43,310 bases of DNA from DATDFB01 sp036522835 (GTDB lineage Bacteria; Acidobacteriota; Thermoanaerobaculia; Gp7-AA8): the NCBI GenBank assembly GCA_036522835.1, contig DATDFB010000293.1, positions 1 to 43,310 on the forward strand, read 5' to 3'. The notes beneath the pieces were generated by a model that made no database searches, had not been told where the DNA came from, and worked only from the letters and a program-made list of their open reading frames with translations. The position numbers and the translations under genes are program-made. Positions within the stretch are counted from its first letter, which is position 1; each line of letters starts with the position of its first letter. This document shows, one piece after another, positions 39,562 to 43,310 of the stretch.

Positions 39562-39586
39562 CAAAGTACACAATCTGTGTACTTTG
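39562..39586. promoter_or_regulatory. Perfect inverted repeat CAAAGTACACA-atc-TGTGTACTTTG
   Basis: 11-bp perfect arms with a 3-bp centre, placed between the divergent recombinase-linked gene (starts 39526) and primase gene (starts 39629). Size and position are those of a dimeric repressor operator controlling both directions. No regulator gene is adjacent. Downstream, TAATCT ends 7 nt before ATG 39629. Confidence 0.75.
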
Positions 39587-39628
39587 GCTATCTCACTTCG
39601 TTTTGCGTGTGCGCGTAATCTGACCCGC

Positions 39629-40603
39629 ATGTTCAAACCCATACTCACCCCGCGAGACATCGCGGAGCGGTTCCACCGCTTCCTGCCGGAGGAGATCCGG
39701 TCGTACCTCAAAGGTCGAGGCATTCCCGCGACGATCATCAACTGCCGCCTGCTCGGATGGGACGGGAGACGGATCACGATCCCGATCTTCGGCGAATCAT
39801 CGCGCGAGGTCGTCGGCTTCCGCTATGCCAAACCTCCGGCGCTCCTTTTGGGGAAGCCCGGAATGGAGTCTGCTGACAACGCAAATCCGGAGCTCTACGG
39901 GTGGGAAACGCTCGCGAGAACGCCGCACCGTATCGTGATCTGCGAGGGCGAATTTGACCGTCTCGTGCTCGAAGCGCGCGGCTATCCGGCCGTGACCTCT
40001 ACGGCCGGCGCCGAGACCTTCCTGCCGGAATGGGCGGAGCACTTCGAGGGCGTCAAGGATGTCTTCATTTGCTTCAGCCGCTCGATTGCAAGCGAAGCGG
40101 CTGCGAAGAAGGTGCACGAGCTTCTCCCGCAAGCGCCGATTGCCAGGCTTCCTGCGGACGTGGGCGAAGGCGGGACGATCAGCGACTACTTCGTAACGCT
40201 CGAGAGAACGCAGCGGGATTTCGAGATCCTGCTTGCAAGCGCGACCGGAGTTGCGGATGCGGGCGAACAGCCGATCGCGATCCAGGCCTTCCAGCCGAAG
40301 GACAAATCGCAGCGCAAGCGCGCCGATCGAGTCCGCAAGGCCGTCCGGCTGCACGAGATCGTCTTCGAATTCACGAACCTCCAAGCTTCCGATGGGAAGC
40401 TCGTGGGGCACTGCCCGTTCCACGACGATAGTTCGCGGTCATTCACCGTCTACCCCGAAACCGATACCTATCGCTGCTCCGTTTGCGGCGCCGAAGGCGA
40501 CGTCCTGAAGTTCCTGATGAACAAAGAGTCGATGACCTTCGGCCAGGCGCTCGAAGCCCTCGAAGCATTCGAATTCACCCACGAACTCTATGGCACCTCC
40601 TGA
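39629..40603 (+). CDS. Primase-like protein: degenerate Toprim followed by CHC2 zinc finger
   Basis: 324 aa, ATG 39629 (start of a family-like N-terminus MFKPILTPRDIAERFHRFLP). Residues 48-66 (RITIPIFGESSREVVGFRYA) resemble the DnaG catalytic-core segment before Toprim. Toprim is recognisable by HRIVICEGEFDRLVLEARGY (E106), but the acidic D-x-D that binds metal is replaced by S150-R-S152 (DVFICFSRSIASEAA). A CHC2-type zinc ribbon lies at the C-terminus: C262-P-F-H265, then C283-S-V-C286, with the usual SFTVYPETDTYRCSVCGAEGD spacing. In DnaG the zinc finger is N-terminal, so the order is permuted. It overlaps the helicase-like gene by 14 bp. Probably part of the element's replication machinery, perhaps without primer synthesis itself. 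Confidence 0.82.
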   Translation: MFKPILTPRDIAERFHRFLPEEIRSYLKGRGIPATIINCRLLGWDGRRITIPIFGESSREVVGFRYAKPPALLLGKPGMESADNANPELYGWETLARTPHRIVICEGEFDRLVLEARGYPAVTSTAGAETFLPEWAEHFEGVKDVFICFSRSIASEAAAKKVHELLPQAPIARLPADVGEGGTISDYFVTLERTQRDFEILLASATGVADAGEQPIAIQAFQPKDKSQRKRADRVRKAVRLHEIVFEFTNLQASDGKLVGHCPFHDDSSRSFTVYPETDTYRCSVCGAEGDVLKFLMNKESMTFGQALEALEAFEFTHELYGTS

Positions 40604-41942
40604 CGAGAAGAAGCAACAGGAGAAGAAGCCTGCCGTCCTGCCGACCGCGTCGGCCGTCTTGGACTTCGGCGAGCTCGTGGAGATGGTCTACGACCCTGCC
40701 GGCCGGCACACGCGGTTCGTGGTCGGCTCGGGCGACGAGTGGCGGTACGAAGAGACTGTCGATGTCTCGCCGTCCGAGCGGCTCGTGCCGTACTCCGCAA
40801 CGAACAATCTCGTGAAGCATGGAGTGGTGCTCTTTCCGTCCGAGCCGGCCGACTACGGCGATGACGCCGCGCTCGTTGCCCGCATTCGTGACTTCGTGCG
40901 GAGGCACGTGGAGGTGAGTGAAGACTATGAGCTCATCGCTACCTACTACATCCTCTTCACCTGGGTCTACGACGCCTTCCACGAAGTCCCCTATGTCCGG
41001 GTTCGCGGCGGATACGGGAGCGGCAAAACACGGTTCTTACTAACCGTGGGTTCCCTTTGCCGCCTCCCGATATTCGCCAGCGCCGCCTCGACGGTATCGC
41101 CGATCTTCCGGCTCTTGGACGCCTTCCGCGGGACGCTCATCTTGGACGAGGGAGACTTCCGTTTCTCGGACGAGAAAGCGGAGGTCGTGAAGATCCTCAA
41201 TAACGGGAACGCCAAGGGCTTTCCCGTCCTCCGCACGGAAGTCTCCCCGAAAAAGGAGTTCGACCCGCGGGCGTACAACGTCTTCGGGCCGAAGATCGTC
41301 GCGACCCGCGGCTTCTTCCAGGACCGCGCCTTGGAGAGCCGCTGCGTCACCGAGGACATGCGCGGCGGCGCGATCAGAAACGATATTCCGATCAATCTCG
41401 ACGAGCGCTTCCACGAGGAGGCCCGAAGCATCCGCAATCACCTGCTGCTCTATCGTCTGCGCCACTTCAAGGACGCGCGGGCGGAAGTCCGCGCGGGCGC
41501 ACGCGATCTCGAGCCGAGGCTCCAACAAATCTTCGGGCCTCTCGTCTCGGTGATCCGCGATGCGTCCGAGCGGGAGCGCGTCACGGCCTACATCGGGAGG
41601 GTGAACGAAGAGCTCGTGGAGGAGCGCTCGGAGGCCGCCGAGGCGCAGGTCCTCCAGGTGATCCGCGATCTGGTAGCGCGCGGGCCGGAAGCGCGGCTCG
41701 CGATCCAGGACATCACGCGGGAGTTCGTGCGCCGCTACGGCGACGAGTACGAGCGGCGGGTGACGCCGCGCTGGATAGGCTCCTTGGTGCGGCGCCGGCT
41801 CGGCCTCAAGCCATCACGGTCGACGGGGATCTTCACCCTCGGACCGGAAGAGGTGGCGCGGCTCGCCTCGCTCTACAAGCGCTTCGGCATCGAGCCGGCC
41901 GGAACGGAAGGAGACGAACAGTCCTCCGATGCCGCGGCATGA
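40590..41942 (+). CDS. P-loop ATPase, probable replicative helicase of the element
   Basis: 450 aa, ATG 40590. Walker A is RGGYGSGKTRFL (139-150) and Walker B GTLILDEGDF (181-190). A TRGFFQDRALESRCVTEDM segment follows, with an Arg-finger-like region. The C-terminal 110 residues look like a winged helix (VLQVIRDLVARGPEARLAIQ, RWIGSLVRRRLGLK, GIFTLGPEEVARL). This architecture, directly after a primase-like gene and before a VirD4-like gene, fits the ATPases that act with primases on plasmids and integrated elements. Specific family not identified. Overlaps with neighbours (14 bp upstream, 4 bp downstream) indicate one operon. Confidence 0.75.
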   Translation: MAPPDEKKQQEKKPAVLPTASAVLDFGELVEMVYDPAGRHTRFVVGSGDEWRYEETVDVSPSERLVPYSATNNLVKHGVVLFPSEPADYGDDAALVARIRDFVRRHVEVSEDYELIATYYILFTWVYDAFHEVPYVRVRGGYGSGKTRFLLTVGSLCRLPIFASAASTVSPIFRLLDAFRGTLILDEGDFRFSDEKAEVVKILNNGNAKGFPVLRTEVSPKKEFDPRAYNVFGPKIVATRGFFQDRALESRCVTEDMRGGAIRNDIPINLDERFHEEARSIRNHLLLYRLRHFKDARAEVRAGARDLEPRLQQIFGPLVSVIRDASERERVTAYIGRVNEELVEERSEAAEAQVLQVIRDLVARGPEARLAIQDITREFVRRYGDEYERRVTPRWIGSLVRRRLGLKPSRSTGIFTLGPEEVARLASLYKRFGIEPAGTEGDEQSSDAAA

Positions 41943-43195
41943 GCGGAGAGCCGCTTATCTTCATCGGCCGCACGAAGTGGCGGGACATGGACCGTCCGTT
42001 CGGCCTGCGGCCCGGCGACCGCTTTGCCCACATGTACGTAATCGGAAAGACCGGCACGGGCAAGTCCTCGCTCCTCGAGAGTCTCATCCGGCAGGATGTC
42101 CTCGCCGGGAACGGCCTCGCCCTCTTCGACCCACATGGCGACCTCGCGGAACGGCTCGTGGAGTGGATCCCCGAGTCGAGGAAGCGCGACCTCATCTACC
42201 TCAACGTCCCCGACCCGGAACAGCCCTTCGGGTTCAATCCGCTGGAGAAGGTGCCGCCACTCCGGCGTTCGCTGGCGGCGAACGGGATCGTCGAGACCTT
42301 GAAGAAACTCTTCGATGATGCGTGGGGCATCCGGCTCGAATATATCCTCAGAAACGCGCTCATGCTCCTCCTGGAGCAGCCGGAAGCTACCCTCGCTGAC
42401 GTAGTGCGGCTCTTCCATGACAAAGACTTCAGGAAGGAAGCCGCGGAGCGGCTCCAAAACAAAGAGGTGAAGCGCTTCTGGCAGACCGAGTTCGAAAAGT
42501 ACGGCCGGCACCGCTCCGAAGCCGTGACTCCCATAGAGAACAAGCTAGGAAGTCTCCTCGTCGATCCCTTCGTCTCCCGCATCCTCACGATCCCCAAAAG
42601 CACCTTCGATCCGCGGAAGGCGATCGACTCGGGCAAAGTGCTCCTCGTGAACCTCGCGAAGGGAAAGATCGGTGAAGCGCCGGCGATGCTCTTTGGCGGC
42701 CTTCTCGTGACGATGCTCGGCTTGGCGGGCCTTTCCCGTGCCGACACGCCACAAGCTGAACGCCGGCCCTTCTTTATGTACCTCGACGAGTTCCAGACCT
42801 TCACCACGCTTGCCCTCGTGAACATGCTCGCGGAGCTCCGCAAATACGGCCTGGGGCTCGTCCTCGCGAACCAGTTCATGGACCAGATCAACATCGAGCT
42901 CCAGAGCGCGATCCTCGGGAATGTGGGCACACTCGTCGTCTTCCGCGTCGGCGCGGTCGACGCCCAGAAGCTCGTGAAGGAACTCCATCCGGAGCTCGAG
43001 TTCTACGAACTCACACTCCTCCCGAACCGCATGTTCTGGATACGGGCGCTCGTTGACGGGCAGTCGGTAGAGGCGTTCACCGGCGAAACCATCACGATTC
43101 CAAAGCCGGGCGAGAAGGCAAAATGGACGCCAAAGCCTCCACCGCTTCTCCCGAAAGAGATCGGCGGGTTCAGGCCGGAAGACCTCGGCGACTGA
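41939..43195 (+). CDS. VirD4-type conjugative coupling ATPase (cytosolic form)
   Basis: 418 aa, ATG 41939 overlapping the helicase stop (ATGA). It opens GRTKWRDMDRPFGLRPGDRF, then Walker A VIGKTGTGKSSLLESL (36-43 for the loop) and DVLAGNGLALFDPHGDLAERL, a phrase characteristic of VirD4/TraD-like and DUF87-type DNA pumps. Walker B is FFMYLDEFQTF (about 277-287), and VLANQFMDQINIELQSAILGN carries the conserved Gln. No N-terminal membrane helices, so it is a soluble version. Such proteins bring relaxase-bound DNA to a secretion channel; relaxase and channel genes are not in view and may lie to the right. Confidence 0.88.
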   Translation: MSGEPLIFIGRTKWRDMDRPFGLRPGDRFAHMYVIGKTGTGKSSLLESLIRQDVLAGNGLALFDPHGDLAERLVEWIPESRKRDLIYLNVPDPEQPFGFNPLEKVPPLRRSLAANGIVETLKKLFDDAWGIRLEYILRNALMLLLEQPEATLADVVRLFHDKDFRKEAAERLQNKEVKRFWQTEFEKYGRHRSEAVTPIENKLGSLLVDPFVSRILTIPKSTFDPRKAIDSGKVLLVNLAKGKIGEAPAMLFGGLLVTMLGLAGLSRADTPQAERRPFFMYLDEFQTFTTLALVNMLAELRKYGLGLVLANQFMDQINIELQSAILGNVGTLVVFRVGAVDAQKLVKELHPELEFYELTLLPNRMFWIRALVDGQSVEAFTGETITIPKPGEKAKWTPKPPPLLPKEIGGFRPEDLGD

Positions 43196-43310
43196 GCAGG
43201 GTGGTCGGTGGAGAGAGAAGCTCTGAGGCCAGAGCACGTCGCTCCTCGGCCGTCGCTGCACAGTTCATAAAGTGCCGGGCGGCCACATTGTCAAGCCGGT
43301 TGGGTGGTGG
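43170..43310 (-). CDS. Possible C-terminus of a convergent gene (partial)
   Basis: Reading the minus strand from the right edge, 46 codons stay open and end at TGA 43172-43170, overlapping the ATPase 3' end by 26 bp. The translation (NRLDNVAARHFMNCAATAEE, then RRALASELLSPPTTLL) has the composition of a real helical protein tail. The plus strand of the last 110 bp is also open in one frame, so the call is tentative. Confidence 0.35.
   Translation of the reverse strand, partial: PPPNRLDNVAARHFMNCAATAEERRALASELLSPPTTLLSRRGLPA

Larger units (their letters stand above)
21759..43310. mobile_element. tRNA-Ala-associated integrative element (right end outside the window)
   Basis: It begins at the 3' end of tRNA-Ala with an excisionase-like gene and a tyrosine integrase. 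Content then changes from housekeeping genes to an orphan methyltransferase, membrane proteins, VirD4/HerA-type ATPases, a restriction/defence operon, a serine recombinase and replication genes. Parts of the island (the methyltransferase-Z1 operon and 36985-37560) are visibly less GC-rich than the backbone. I found no second copy of the tRNA 3' end up to 43310, so the right border lies outside or the element is composite. No relaxase or mating-pore genes are seen. Confidence 0.8.

Noticed and set aside
21738..43310. Right-hand attachment site as a copy of the tRNA-Ala 3' end.
   Set aside because: I read through for TTCGAGCCCGATCAGC and its end CAGCTCCACCA and found no second copy in the window; a short or diverged copy could be missed by eye.
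43197..43310. Open plus-strand frame at the right edge as the next operon gene.
   Set aside because: No ribosome site, and the translation is Ser/Arg/Ala-rich; the minus-strand reading looks more protein-like, though neither is certain.

Overview
The window is high-GC bacterial DNA with two parts: a chromosomal backbone (about 1-21760) and the start of an integrated mobile element (about 21760-43310, running off the right edge). No rRNA or other strong taxonomic marker is present. The style of the backbone (very GC-rich third positions, large secreted beta-helix and repeat proteins, Tat-exported proteins of unknown function, several genes whose start codon follows a -10-like box by about 10 nt) would fit an Acidobacteriota-type or similar uncultured Gram-negative lineage. 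That is an impression only.

Backbone. Three tandem phage-tail-collar (microcystin-dependent-protein type) genes end at a strong terminator. A giant exported tandem-repeat/beta-helix protein of about 1,923 aa follows, then a Tat-exported protein and a GNAT acetyltransferase in one overlapping run. Next come a DUF6916-like gene (minus strand), a second exported beta-helix protein, a ClpX-like AAA+ ATPase, a second Tat-exported protein paralogous to the first, and housekeeping genes: ftsY, a YpfJ-type zinc peptidase, a thioredoxin-like 2Fe-2S ferredoxin, a phosphohexomutase, a receiver-GGDEF(degenerate)-EAL protein, a small cytochrome c, ribonuclease Z and a GAF protein. The last backbone gene encodes a standalone protein resembling the N-terminal half of VioB from violacein synthesis. 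Two families of intergenic REP-like palindromes occur, two copies each.

Mobile element. A tRNA-Ala(CGC) gene is followed by an excisionase-like gene and a tyrosine integrase, the usual arrangement of a tRNA-targeted island. The first module (21891-30267) has an orphan DNA methyltransferase and two operons encoding a lipoprotein, membrane proteins, a VirD4/HerA-like ATPase, a zinc-ribbon membrane protein and a winged-helix protein. Each of its four transcription units is preceded by a copy of a 13-bp box (TTTCKAYCCATTC), which suggests a private, coordinately controlled regulon. The second module (30304-36984, minus strand) is a fully overlapping five-gene operon: C5-cytosine methyltransferase, MORC/MutL-like GHKL ATPase, Z1-domain helicase-like ATPase, PD-(D/E)XK nuclease and Vsr nuclease. 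This is a multi-subunit restriction/defence system of a type known from comparative genomics but poorly understood. The third module (37755-43195) has a large serine recombinase with a small overlapping partner gene. Diverging from these, across a perfect 11-bp inverted repeat, is an operon of a permuted primase-like protein (degenerate Toprim then CHC2 zinc finger), a P-loop helicase-like ATPase and a second VirD4-like ATPase.

Together the island looks like an integrative (possibly conjugative or mobilisable) element with two unrelated recombinases, replication and DNA-transfer ATPases, and a defence cargo. No relaxase, mating-pair-formation genes or right-hand attachment site are visible, so its full extent and transfer ability are unknown.
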